Assembly (NCBI GenBank): GCA_027186245.1 | Contig: CP114486.1 | Coordinates: 9,872,501-9,936,500, forward strand | DNA length: 64,000 nt | Direction: 5' to 3' | Source: Coriaria nepalensis | Lineage: Eukaryota > Streptophyta > Magnoliopsida > Cucurbitales > Coriariaceae | Part shown: piece after piece, positions 48,801 through 60,659 of the stretch | Numbering within the stretch: the first letter of the stretch is position 1 | Layout of the letters: each line of letters begins with the position of its first letter | Program-made: the position numbers and the translations under genes | Notes under the pieces: generated by a model | The model's input: only the letters and a program-made list of their open reading frames with translations | What the model was told of the DNA's origin: nothing | The model's database searches: none

Positions 48801-51800
48801 CCTGCAAATACAATGACTAATGACTTGAACATAAGGAGTGAAATAAAACCATACCGCACGCTCTTGGGTCCTCTGGTGTCGCTCTAATCTGGCCCTTCGT
48901 TTGTCTACAGTTTCCCCTTCAATATCCTGGAACTCTCCCGATGATCGAGGGGCTTCCGCAAAAATAGACAATTAAGATTAGGTAATTACCCACAAAGTGA
49001 GACAACTATATGTTTACTAAGAATTGTGCATAACAGCATTTCAATATGGAACTACCTCCAAAAATGGATGAAAGGTCATCCACAATATTTGAGGTTGAAG
49101 ATGCCTTCCTCATGCTTGATGAAGTTCCTAAAGGTGCCTTCGCTGCTTCAGACTCTTGCCTATTCTGTGGTTGTGTTTCAAAATAAGGGTCCTGAAAGAT
49201 TTTCTCAGATATTTCAATATATCAAAAGTAAAAAGTAGAGATACAAAACTAAGTCACAAGCTCAAAGAATCTGAAACCCATATCCTCACCACAGGGTTAG
49301 CCCTAGGCCTCGGCACACTGCTAGCTCGACCAGCCATGAAAAAGGACTCAAGATCACTTTCGCTGCTCTGCTGGTTCGGCCTTGCAGCAGCAGCAGCAGC
49401 CCTTTCCCGAGCATCAGCAGCAGCTCTTTCTCGAGCCTCAGCAGCTGCCCGTTGTACAGCAGCTCTCTCTGTTTTAGCCCGTGCTTCCGCTTCGGCCCTC
49501 TCTTTTGCTTCTGCACTTGCTCTTTCCCTGGCTTCTGTGGCAGCCTTTTCAGCTCTTACCTGTGCACCTGCTGCTGCCCTTTCACGTGCTTCGGCTTGAG
49601 CTCTCTGAACTGCAGCCCTTTCAGCTTTTAGACGAGCTTCAGTAGCTGCCCTCCCACGAGCCTCCCTTGTCGCCCTTTCAACTGCCTGTCTAGCTTTCTC
49701 CCTTTCTAACTCAAGCTCCCTCACTCTTTCCCTTTCCTTCTCTAGTCTCCTTTTCTGTTCCCTCTCTTTCTCCTCCCTATCCCTCTCCATTTCCCTGGCT
49801 CCATCCCTCTCTTTCTCAAGTCTTACATGTTGCCTCCTTTCTTCCTCTCTTTCCTTTTGGAATCGTTCCACATCGGATACGATTGTCTCATCTTTATCAG
49901 GCTGCATGGTTTCTTTGATTCTAACGGTCTTTGCATTATCCCTCCCCCTTACTTCCTTAGCTTGTCTGAACCTGGCCTCAGCAGTATCCATAGCCTCCTT
50001 CATAGCAGCAGCAGCCGAATTCATCTCCAAATCTTCATTAGAAATACCTGTTGCACTTTCATCACCATTACTTCGATTCCTCTCCATCACAAATTCTTCA
50101 AGTTCATCCACCTGAGAAATGACCGAGTCCCTCACCTGCCCCTTAAAGTATTTTGCATTTGTGGAAGAGTAGTCATGAACCTTCTTCCTTGAATTAGTGG
50201 AGGTAGATGGACCCATCCTTGAATTGGGTACCGGTATTGGAGGAGGTGGTCTTGAAGGTGGAGGAGCACTTGTAGGTAGTGTAAAAAGAGGAACCTCTGA
50301 TACAGTGAGCCATATATCCTCAGATGATTCCACATTATTTTCAGATTCCGGAGACATATTGTCCTGTGCATCTGAATATTTAGAAACAGAATTTTCATAC
50401 GAAGGAGGAGATGAAGATCGGGGAACAGATTTATGAGAATTAGTTGAAACTGTAGGCATGTCAAACAGGATCTGCTCAGATTGCCAATCATTCTCAGCTG
50501 ATGCATTTTTCTGCCAATGGCGTTCAGGACTTCTTGCCGATGTTTTTGCAGTTCCTTTACTTGTAGTTGTTTGGGGCCCGGTCGAGCTCCTGTCTTCCCT
50601 CGGAGGACTTTTAACTTTACCTCTGTTACCCGTCTCCAATGAAACTGGTGGAGCAGATTTTCCAAGGCCAGAAAATGGATTGATATCAGCAAATACTCTG
50701 TCATTAGCTGCAGAGGAACTATCCATTTTCATGCTTCCTGAACTACTGAGTTTATTAATTTCTTCAAAAGGATCAGCATTATGCCCAGGAGCCTCAAAAG
50801 AATTTTCCACTGTTTTGGAAGTTGTTTTTGGTACGATAGGTTCTGATGACCAACTGGGTTTTGAAGCTGATCTGTGATAAAGAAAGGTAGCATTAAGCTC
50901 TAATAGACTAACAGTATTACTTTGGGTAACTATACATAGGAGCATTGGTCAAAATTAGCTACGTAAAACATAGAGGAAAATAATCAAATGATGTTGCATT
51001 TCAGACTAGTCGACATTACATGATACAACAATGAATATACCATTTCTAGCCTCTTCTACCTCTATATCATCAAAATAATACAAAATAAGACACTTGTACG
51101 CAGACCGGTAAGGTGTCAGCGGTCCAATTATGTCAACAAGTATCAGATACATGCTTATATGGCAGAATGGCAGTGACAAAGCCTCGTATATCTATCTCAC
51201 TCTGTATATTTAAGCTCCTTGTATGTTTTGAAATGAAGCATCCCGGATATACGATAATTTATTAGAAACAACAAAGAAAACATCACCAGTTGGTAGCACA
51301 TATTTGCAAGAAAAAATTTTAGTTATATCTCACTGCATGTCAAGTTTGAACATTGACCAACATAACAACTGCATAGCAATAAAATGGAAACCGGCATTAA
51401 ATGTAACCAATCCGCAAGGCTCTAGTTAACTACAACAATATGCAATTGTATAACGTCAAACTTCCTAATACCAATTTGGTCCATATAACTAGCTACCAGG
51501 CTCAGTTAAAACTCGAGAAAACTGTTTTTGCAGACTTGACCCCTAATTATACCTGCCAAGAGAAGGATTACTCCCTCCAAAACCTGGGATTAAATCATCA
51601 AAATCAGGAGCATCACCTTTCTCATCTTTTCCTAGCCTTGCCCCACCTTTACTACTACTCTTCAACACCGGCTCGGATTTCCCAAATCCGCCAAAAAACT
51701 CATCAAATGCTGCTGCAGCATTTTCTCTAGGTGGTGAAGTTACTGATGAAAACACATCTTCATACTTAACTTTAGACGAGCTCTTCAAACCAGGTACACC

Positions 51801-52226
51801 ATCAAAAATGTCATCGTCATAAACAGGCTTATCGAAAACCGGTGAATCTGAAGGTTGTGCTCCTCTGCCTGAATTTCCCGTCTGAGAAAACATAGAGTTA
51901 AAATCGAACTCGGAGTTGCCTCCTCCCAGACTGTCCGATTTGTTCACAAACCTGGAAGAGCCAGCAAGAAAATCATCGAGACCGCCTAAATCTTGGCTTT
52001 TCTTCGAACCTGTCGATCCGAAAAAGGAATCGCTATCATCGGGGAAAGACCCAGTAGAAACATGAGAGGTTCGAGTGGATCGGGAGGCACCATGGGAGCC
52101 GAGATCGAAGTTTAGGGAACTAGTGGATTTGAGATCGGAAGTAGCCTTGGATGAGGCTATTGGGGCAGATTTTTTTTGCGGTTTAAAGCCAAGATTGGTA
52201 GGTAAAAGACCTTCAAAATCGTTCAT
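45806..52226 (-). CDS. Auxilin-like J-domain protein (clathrin uncoating), eight exons
   Basis: This is a plant auxilin-related protein that would recruit Hsc70 to clathrin coats and drive uncoating of vesicles. Exons on the minus strand are 52226-51553, 50871-49290, 49191-49056, 48952-48855, 48513-48448, 47947-47858, 47727-47551 and 45844-45806. All introns are GT-AG and the phases close, giving 953 residues. The N-terminus '[14 protein letters not shown]' is typical of auxilin-related proteins 1/2. Low-complexity Ser/Gly/Phe-rich and DPF-like segments follow. A highly charged Arg/Glu then Ala-rich coiled coil spans about residues 560-745. The C-terminal J domain ('[16 protein letters not shown]', then the HPDK motif at about 916-919, then '[14 protein letters not shown]') ends in a 12-residue last exon, '[12 protein letters not shown]', typical of the family. 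The last intron is 1.7 kb. The start is the first ATG, in family context. Confidence 0.94.
47202..47314. repeat. Inverted repeat (hairpin) in the last auxilin-like intron
   Basis: 'cttagacaaagtcgggtgtc' within 47202-47232 pairs with 'cacccactttgtctaag' within 47285-47314. The arms are about 30 bases and match at all but about two or three positions, with a loop of about 52 bases. The feature lies in the 1.7-kb intron before the last exon. It may be the core of a small inverted-repeat element; terminal duplications were not found. Confidence 0.75.
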
Positions 52227-52426
52227 CGTTGTACTTTGAATGGAAAAAAGATAGATCCAAAGACGATGAAATCAGATAAACAGGCAAAAGAGAAAAGAGG
52301 ACAATCAGGAAAGAAGTGGAAGAAGATGAAAAGGACGATCTGATTCTGATCTCAAGGCGAGTGAAGGACGACCTCCTGCAATTGAGTGCTTATTGTGAGG
52401 TTAACGAAGAAGAAACCATATTTTTA

Positions 52427-52465
52427 TTTTCTTTTTCTTTTTCTTTTTCTTTTTCTTTTTCTTTT
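52427..52465 (+). repeat. (CTTTTT)n microsatellite upstream of the auxilin-like gene
   Basis: Six or so copies of a six-base CTTTTT unit, 200 bases upstream of the start codon. They lie in the likely 5' UTR or promoter, on the GA-rich sense strand. Confidence 0.8.
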
Positions 52466-52599
52466 GTTGAATGCGTCTTGTTGTGACTCCGCCTTTCTAT
52501 CCCTTCAGCTTCAGTCGTGGGTGGTGGAGGCGTGGGAGAGAAAGGGAGGGATCTGAAATTTAAGTACCTCTAAGAAACTTGGTGGCATACAGTCCAAAT

Positions 52600-54877
52600 T
52601 TAATTTAAATGAATACAAATTAATCTGATCATTTGACATCATTATAAGTTGATTGTTACATTAATTTAATTATATTAATATATTTAATAAAATTTAATCA
52701 TAATAATGATTTTTACTTTTTAAATCAGACTTTAATTATAAATTATATAGAGATATATCTTATAATAATTATTTTTATATTAATTAGAATATAATTAGTA
52801 GATTAATTTTAATATCGATTTGCTCTAATTTATTATTTGTCTATTCTAAATTATATTTTTATATTTTTGGCTAAACATCTATTAGATTTTCATTCCACCA
52901 AAATTATCACCTTTTTTTTTTTTTGCGACAAAGTACACCTGAGTAACTCGTACTGTAAATAAGTAAAAGAAGGATTGTAGCAACCTCTTTCACTTGCTTT
53001 CAATCAATATTACTCTCTAAAATTTTACTTCGTTCAGTGTCAACATATCATTTAAAACATTGAACTTTTTTTTTCCAATTCCCCACACCCCTACTCTCTC
53101 TTTTCCCGCACCCATCCATCTCTTTTGTTTTTTTTTTCTAATTTTTTTTTCTCTTCTTTTCCTCCCTGCATCAGCTACTTGGTGATGCCAAAATTTACCT
53201 TCTAACACGTAGTGAATATTGAGAAAAAAAATTTACAAAAATTAGTTAACCCAATTAAATAAAAAGTCAAATATATTTAAATTAACTACCAACCAACCAA
53301 TGAATGACCGATCATTTATATGATCGCATGGCCTAATTGACTGTGTGAGTTATTTTTATCCCTCGTTTAGGCCTTTTTAGGCCAATTACATGGACATTTC
53401 AATAACAAAAAAGAGGGATATTTTAACTAGTTCAAAGACCTTTTAGTAAAGAAAAATTCTTCTTTGACTGATTCTAAAGACGCCTCATCAAATTGAAGGG
53501 CATCTTCGCAAAGAAAAAAGTTGTTTGACTTGTTCTAGGAGTTTATTATCACAATGAGGGTTGGTGAGTAATTTTTTAGGGTCAAAACATAAATCCTTAG
53601 GATAAATCTTAAATATACATGACTTGCTCCTAAAGTGTTAGCTTTGCAAGTTAAGTAAAGTGCCTTGATTGGAAAACAATAAAGGTCTCATCTCCACCTA
53701 TAAATATGGCCATTTACTGAAGTAAAAAGTATAGAAGAATAATCACAAAACGAATAAACACTAGTTCATCACCACTCTCTATCAGCCCAAAGCCTTGAAA
53801 GTAATCCTTAAATGGATTATTTTATCACTTTGTAGGCTCTACATTTCCGTGATTCACTGACCATTCTTGATGTTCATTTTGCATCACCATAAAAGCAATC
53901 ACTTTAAATTCGTCGCTCAGTAGATTTAGTATCCAAGACTATTAGAAAATGGATGCACGCATATAATAGAATAAATACAGTGTAAGAAATATTTTAAATT
54001 TTATTCGGATCATATCTTAGTATGCACACTTTCTATCCAGACGATTATACAATAATTATATCACATATAATTTATTTTACAAAAAGCAAAATAAATCTCA
54101 TCAATATCAAATCATAGTTTAAGGAAAAGGAATATCTCTTTTGATTTATAGAACTTTTCTTCAATAAGATGGGAAGGCGTCCATGTATTTACCTTCTAAC
54201 TGTTATCCACACGATTCGTTTCGCATGGTTAATGGTAAATTTCTAATTAAATTAACCATTATGATGAATTTTCTCTTTACCACTCACAATCCTCCTCGCA
54301 CAACACATCATATCCAATAGTTCACCTCGTGTTCACCTATGGCTATGACTAATAGGAATTACGTCAAAGTATGAAGTTCGGCACTTAAATAAACCATGGT
54401 ATCTCAGGTTAGAGGATCATATTCAAAAATAGTTATTAGATAATTCTCATTAACAGTCAGTATTAGTTAGTGGTATTACACTTTAATTTTACTGTCTCCA
54501 ATGTATCACACTTTAATTTTACTATTCTGTATTTTATTGCACTTTCAATTATAGGTCTTTCATTTTCGAAGTATTTTTTATTTCTAGCACTCATTCACTA
54601 TATACTTTTACCATGGGATAGAAAGACAATGATTTTGCAACAATCACTTTCCCATGCACTATGCATTCGTAGGAATTTGTACGTCAATAAATTGGCATGC
54701 CGAGTGGAATTTAGTGCAATGATGTATACCTGTCGATTGCGAAATGGCCTTGGTAAATGCCAGGTTAATGGTGATTTACTAGAGCCTTCCCGTTCTTGGC
54801 CCTTAGTCCTACACCATTCAAGGAGAGGGACATGGCTAAATCTGAAGGTGCCCCATTGAAATGAACAGGCAAACAAT
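52600..54877. repeat. Direct tandem repeat, copy A (2.3 kb)
   Basis: Copy A begins 'agtccaaatttaatttaaat' and ends at 'atgaacaggcaaaca'. It is homologous along its length to copy B, which starts directly after it. It contains a TATA-like 'cctataaatatggcc' near 53698 followed by a short spacer, as in an LTR promoter. The part 53940-54460 resembles the TGTTAGGA repeat family. Compared with B it lacks about 560 bases (56710-57300 of B). The open stretch 54470-54859 is repeat-borne and I do not call it a gene. Confidence 0.8.
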
Positions 54878-57719
54878 CCAAATTTAATTTAAATGAATAC
54901 AAATCATTATAAGTTGATTGCATTAATTTAATTAAAATATTATATTAATATATTTAATAAAATTTAATCATAATAATGATTTTTACTTTTTAAATCAAAC
55001 TTTAATTATAAATTATATAGAAATATATCAATTTAAGTTATAATAAATATTTACTCGTCTTAATATATGAATTAGAATATAATATATTATTTAAGATAAA
55101 ACGACCATTTTTAAACAATATTACATATTTTAATTAATAGATTAACTTTAATATCGATTTACTCTAATTTATTATTTGTCTATTCTAAATTATATTTTTA
55201 TATTTTCGGCCAAATATTTACTAGATTTTTATTCCACCTAAATTATCACGTTTTTATTTCTTTTTACGATAAAGTGCCCCCGAGTATCTCATACCGTAAA
55301 TAAGTAAACGAGGGATTGCAGCAACCTCTTTCAATCAATATTGCTCTCTAAAATTTTACTTCGGTCGGTATCAGCATATCAACTAAAATATTAAACTTTT
55401 TTTTTCCAATTCCCCACACCCCACCCTCTCTTTTCCCTGCACCCATCCTTCTTTTTTATTTTTTTTTTCTAATTTTTTTTTTCTTTTTCCCTCTCTGCTT
55501 CTCCTTTCTTCTCTCAATCTTTTTTCTCTTTTTTTCCTCCCCGCATCATGTACTTGGTGATGCCAAAATTTACCTTTTAACATGTAGTGAATGTTGAGAA
55601 AAAAAAATCTACAAAAATCAATCAACTCAATCAAATAAAAAGTCAAATACACTTAAATTAGCTACCAACCAACCAATGGATGGCCGACCATTTATATGAT
55701 TGCATGGCCTAATTGACTATGTGGGCCATTTTTATCCCTCTTTTAGGCCTTTTTAGGCCAATTATATGGACATTTCAACAACAAAAAGGGATATTTTAAC
55801 TAGTTCAAAGGCCTTTTAGTAAAAAAAAAAAGTTATTCTTTAACTGATTCCAAAGACACCTCATCAAATTTGAAAGGCATCTTCACAATATAGCCTTGCA
55901 AGGTACGTAGAGTGCCTTTGATTGGCAAACAATAAAGGTCTCATCTCCACCTATAAATATGGCCATTTACTGAAGTAAAAAGCATAGAAGAATAATCACA
56001 AAACGAACAAACACAGGTTCATCACCACCCTCTCTCGGCCCAAAGTCTTGAAAGCAATCCTTAAATATATTATTTTATCACTTTGTAGGCTCTACACTTG
56101 CATGATTCACTGATCATCCTTGATGTTCGTTTCGCATCACCATCAAAGCAATCACTTTAAATTCGTCGCTCAATAGATTTAGTATCCAAGACTATTAGAA
56201 AATGGATACACGCATATAATAGAATAAATATAGTGGAAGAAATATTTAAAATTTTATTCGAATCATATCTTAGTATACACACTTTTTATCCATATGCTTA
56301 TACAATAATTATATCACATATAATCTATTTTACAAAAAGCACTGTAAATCTCATCAATATCAAATTATAGTTTAAGGAAAAGGAATATCTCTTGATTTAT
56401 ATAACTTTTCTTAAATAAGATGGAGAAACGCCCATGTATTCACCCTCTAACTATTATCCATACGATTCGTTCCGCATGGTTAATGGTAAATTTCTAATTA
56501 AAATAACCGTTATGATGGATTCCCTCATGACCACTCATAATCCTCCTCACACAACATATCATACCCAATGGTTCACCTCGTGTTTAACTATGGCTATGAC
56601 CAATAGGAATTACGTCAAAGTATGAAGTTCTAGACTTAAATAAATCATGGTGTCTCAAATTAGATGATCACATTTACAAATAGTTATTAGATAATTCTCA
56701 TTAACAGTGAGTATTAAATATCATTAAAAATTATCTAAGGATCATGTTCAACGTCTTAAGTCTCTACTAAGCGTCCACATAATCATCATAGTATTATACT
56801 AATACCACTGACTGTAAGATCGGTCACCCTAATAATTAGGATATGAACTACATGATTGTCTATCCGGATCAATTAATGTCTCTTCTCGAGATCATATTAA
56901 AATGAATTATTTGTTTCTTAAGAGCTTTTAGCGACTCGAGTTTTTATTAGCATTATCTCTATTATGGTCAACATAGTGCATAGCACAAGATATTGTATTT
57001 TATCATGATATACATAAATAGAACATATAATATTAATTCAAAATTTTTTTATTAAACACGATAAATAGTAACATACTTTTATTAATGACAATAAATAATA
57101 TCTTGCTAATATCCGCATAAAGATAGTATCACATAAAGTATTTCTCACATCGGGTCAAAATCTGATTGGCTTGATGCGTATACACTTTTAAAGACTATTG
57201 TAACCCTTTTAGCATTATGTCCCGCTTCTTTGGCCATTTACTTTCAAGTCATAGCAATTTTCATAACGATACTTTGTCTTTATTTATAATGTAATATAAT
57301 CTACATTGTCTTTAATTTATTGCACTTTAATTTTACTGTCTCTAATGTATCACACTTTAATTTTACTATTATGTATTTTATTGCACTTTCAATTATAGAT
57401 CTTTCCTTTTTGAAGTATTTTTTATTTCTAGCACGCATTCACTATATACTTTTATCATGGGCTAGAAAGACAATGATTTTGCAACAATCACTTTCCCATG
57501 CACTATGCATTCGTAGGAATTTGTACATCAATAAATTAGCATGTCGGGTGGGACTTAGTGCAATGATGTATACCCATCGATTGCGAAACTATGGCCTCGG
57601 TAAATGCCAAGTTAATGGTGATCTATCGGAGCCTTACAGTTCATGGCCCCTAGTCCTACACCATTCGAGGAGAGGGACATGACTAAATCTGAAGGTGCTT
57701 AGCCGAAATGAATAGGCAA
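54878..57719. repeat. Direct tandem repeat, copy B (2.8 kb)
   Basis: This copy starts 'caatccaaatttaatttaaa' and ends 'atgaataggcaaaca', abutting copy A with no spacer. By eye it is about 85-90% identical to A over shared parts. It carries the same TATA-like site near 55950. A gypsy gag-like region follows from 57730, so A and B may be LTR-related sequence upstream of that element, but clear TG/CA termini were not found. Confidence 0.78.
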
Positions 57720-57729
57720 ACATAGGAGT

Positions 57730-60090
57730 TGGCCGATGAGGTTGATTTTGCCCTAGGTCCATTTAGTATTTGGCCCACTCAGGTTATTTACCTCGGTAAT
57801 CTGAGCCAACAGTCGTCTAACACTGTGATCGTTTGACTCCTTGAAATAATAGACGAATTAGATGCTCAAACAGCTGAAAGCCCGACCCGTTTAGCCAAAT
57901 GCTTTGATATGTTGGAAAGAAAAATCCTCGAGTGCTACGAGTTCTCTCAACAATAGAAAGAGCACCACGAGGGGCAGGCCTTCGCCAGGTGTACTAGGTT
58001 GCCGCCCAACTCAATAACAACTTCACAAGATATGAAACAAAATTTCCATACCTAGTTCTATTGTAGCCAGCAGGAAGTCAGGATGGTCTATCGGCCCGAT
58101 TCCCATTGAACGGGTGAATCGGCCGAAGCTTTCTTATCTTTATTTAAGCAACTAAGGATCGATATCATATGGCTCTATCCACCATGACCTTAAGAAAATG
58201 GCCATCAGCCATAGCCTATTATCAGGAATCCAACTACAACTTGGATGTTGCCAAGATAATTGGTGATAAGCCAATAACCCTCTCAACTCCCAACAAGTCC
58301 ACTGGCCAAAAAATGGTCACCCTGACGAGAAAGAAAAAATCTACTCCTTCGAACTAACTAAGGCTAGTGAGATCTTCAACATCTTGTTAAAGAACAATAA
58401 GCTAAAATTCTTGTTAGGTCACAAGCTCCTATCAGTCGATGAGATACGAGGTAAAGATTATTATAAATTTCATAATTCTTACTACCATTGCACAAACAAC
58501 TACTGGTTTTCCAGAAATGCATCCACAAGTGGATCGATAGAGGGCTTATAAAGCTTTAAAGAATTCCCCAATATAGGAGTTTATTCAAATCATTTCCCTG
58601 CTACACCAATGATGACGTGGGTTATCTTAGATCATTTCTTGACAAAGGGACAAGGTGGAAAGACCATCGCCCACTGCCTATTAACCGTTAAAATAGTTTC
58701 AAGTCAACATGCAAAGATACGTGATAGCTTGTCAACAAAAGCCTCATAAGATAAATGAAAGTACTTATCGGTCGAATAGATTCTTATGTTCTTACTGCTG
58801 ATCATATTTACCTTAAATCGACACTCATGGCCGGATCAGTAGAGGCTATAGGGACATAAATATTTGGCCGGACAATCACCCTCATAATCATCCTAGCAGC
58901 TGAGCAAATGCCCCTTGAGGCAAACTTAGTCAGTTTGGAAGGCGCTAGAGTATCTAAAATTCTTGAGAGATAACTGACACACTTGCAAACTCTAGAAGCA
59001 ACAAAGGAGGCAAGTTTCTTGGAAATATGAAGTCATTAAAAATGATCCAAAGGACAACCTTACCAGGAGCGGATCATCCTCTTCACTCGAGACCCTGAAC
59101 ATCATCATGGATGAGCCACGGAAGATCGTCCCAATCCAACCGGCTGACCAACATGAAATTGATCCCACTGGTCTAGCCGATATAATATACGATCTGATGG
59201 CTTCCCTAATTCCTGAAGTCAAGGCTAATTCAAACATTTGTGTGTTAAAAGCACTACTCGGGAGGTTGATTCTTCGTATAAGGAAGAAGAAGGAGATCAC
59301 GGGTCACCTTGACTAATCGAGCTAAGTCTTGAGCGACCAAAAGGATTGATGCCTAAAGAGCTCATAACACTAATATTTGAAAATGATATATTATCATAAC
59401 TGTGCCAGTTTGTTTAGATTGTAACATGATCACCTTATCGATAGATTGTTAAGTCGACTTGTAGGTTTTGGATGATGGAGACTCAAATGAGGATGAAACA
59501 ACCATCCTCGAGCTACTATTAATGCCATAAGCATATGAAATTATCAATTTAGTCGAGATAGCAATGAACTTCGATGGGATCGAATGTCATTTCTGAAAAG
59601 CCACCTAATTAAATGATCTATCATATCAAACCACTCTCCAACAAATTTTACCTCTAAGGGGTGTCGATCAACCAGACTTTGGTTGGCAACAGAGCAATAG
59701 TCAATATCATTTCGTCTTCTATGATGAAATTTCTAGATAGGCCATGAAAAAACTTGATTCCTACCTAAGTGACCATCGACGATTTTACCGACGATATGGC
59801 AAAATTCATAGGTATCCTCTCACTATAAAGACAATCGAAACAAAGTGGTCATTCGCCATTTTCTTCATAGTAGACACGATTACTTCCTATAATGCCTTGT
59901 CTAGGAGACAGTGGATTCATTCCAACTATTGTAGCCCTTCCTCCATGAACCAGGCCCTCTTATTTTGGAATGGGGACAAGGTAGAAACATTTAAGGCCAA
60001 AGTCAGGCCTTTCATGTCCACTTCTCATGTGGTAGGGGATGATTTCTATGACAAAGATGTCAACCCCATGAAGGTGGTAAAACTAACATA
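57730..60090 (+). pseudogene. Gypsy gag-protease remnant
   Basis: Broken frames show gypsy gag and protease features. Near 58340-58520 the blocks 'LTKASEIFNILLKNNKLKFL' and 'YYKFHNSYYHCTNNYWFSRN' match the gag segment whose zinc-binding Cys/His residues are usually 'YCKYHNSxSHxTNxCxxFR'. Two Cys are lost, so it could not bind zinc normally. At 59850-60010 'IVDTITSYNALSRRQWIHSN' and 'SSMNQALLFWNGDKVE' match the protease end ('xSYNALLGRxWIHxNxCVPS'). Stops are frequent. Confidence 0.78.
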
Positions 60091-60659
60091 AAAGTGATTT
60101 AGAATCGTCTCACTATCCAAATGTATGACCGATCAAATGCTATCATTCATCCCATTTCGGCTAAGCCGAGGAATGAAGAAGTACCATGATCAGCCATGAC
60201 CAACGACAAGACTCGACAGCTGTTATGGTGGATGTTGAGAGGAATTATTCAGCACGACAATTAGAGAAATATCTCAATGGCTGAATAAAGGAAACCAGAA
60301 AAATGTCTGACCATGTATCAATTAGACCTCGCCTCAACTAAGTTAGATGATCTTAAAACCAGTGTATAAGATTCTAGACTTATTCTCTAGGATTGGCTAA
60401 ACACCCTTCGCCGGTTATATAGTACATTTTTACCTGTACATGACCAAAGTAAAATGATAAAATTGTTATCGACTTATTCTAATTACTTTGCTTTGGATTT
60501 CCATGAAATGCCCAAACTCAATCGGTCATTGGTCAAGCATCGGTAACTAATTAAGACTAGTTATAAATCTTTCAAACAACCACCTTAATATTGAGGTAAC
60601 CTTAAAAATAAATAAAGAAGTAGAATGGTAGTATAAGATCGGCTTCATCCAAACCTCGA

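Noticed and set aside
49827..50877. Several ORFs on the plus strand across the auxilin-like gene
   Set aside because: They lie opposite the long second exon, which has continuous family similarity on the minus strand.
54470..54859. 129-codon ORF with a related 120-codon ORF at 57320-57682
   Set aside because: Conservation between them is explained by the tandem duplication; changes include frame-altering differences and no known domain is visible.
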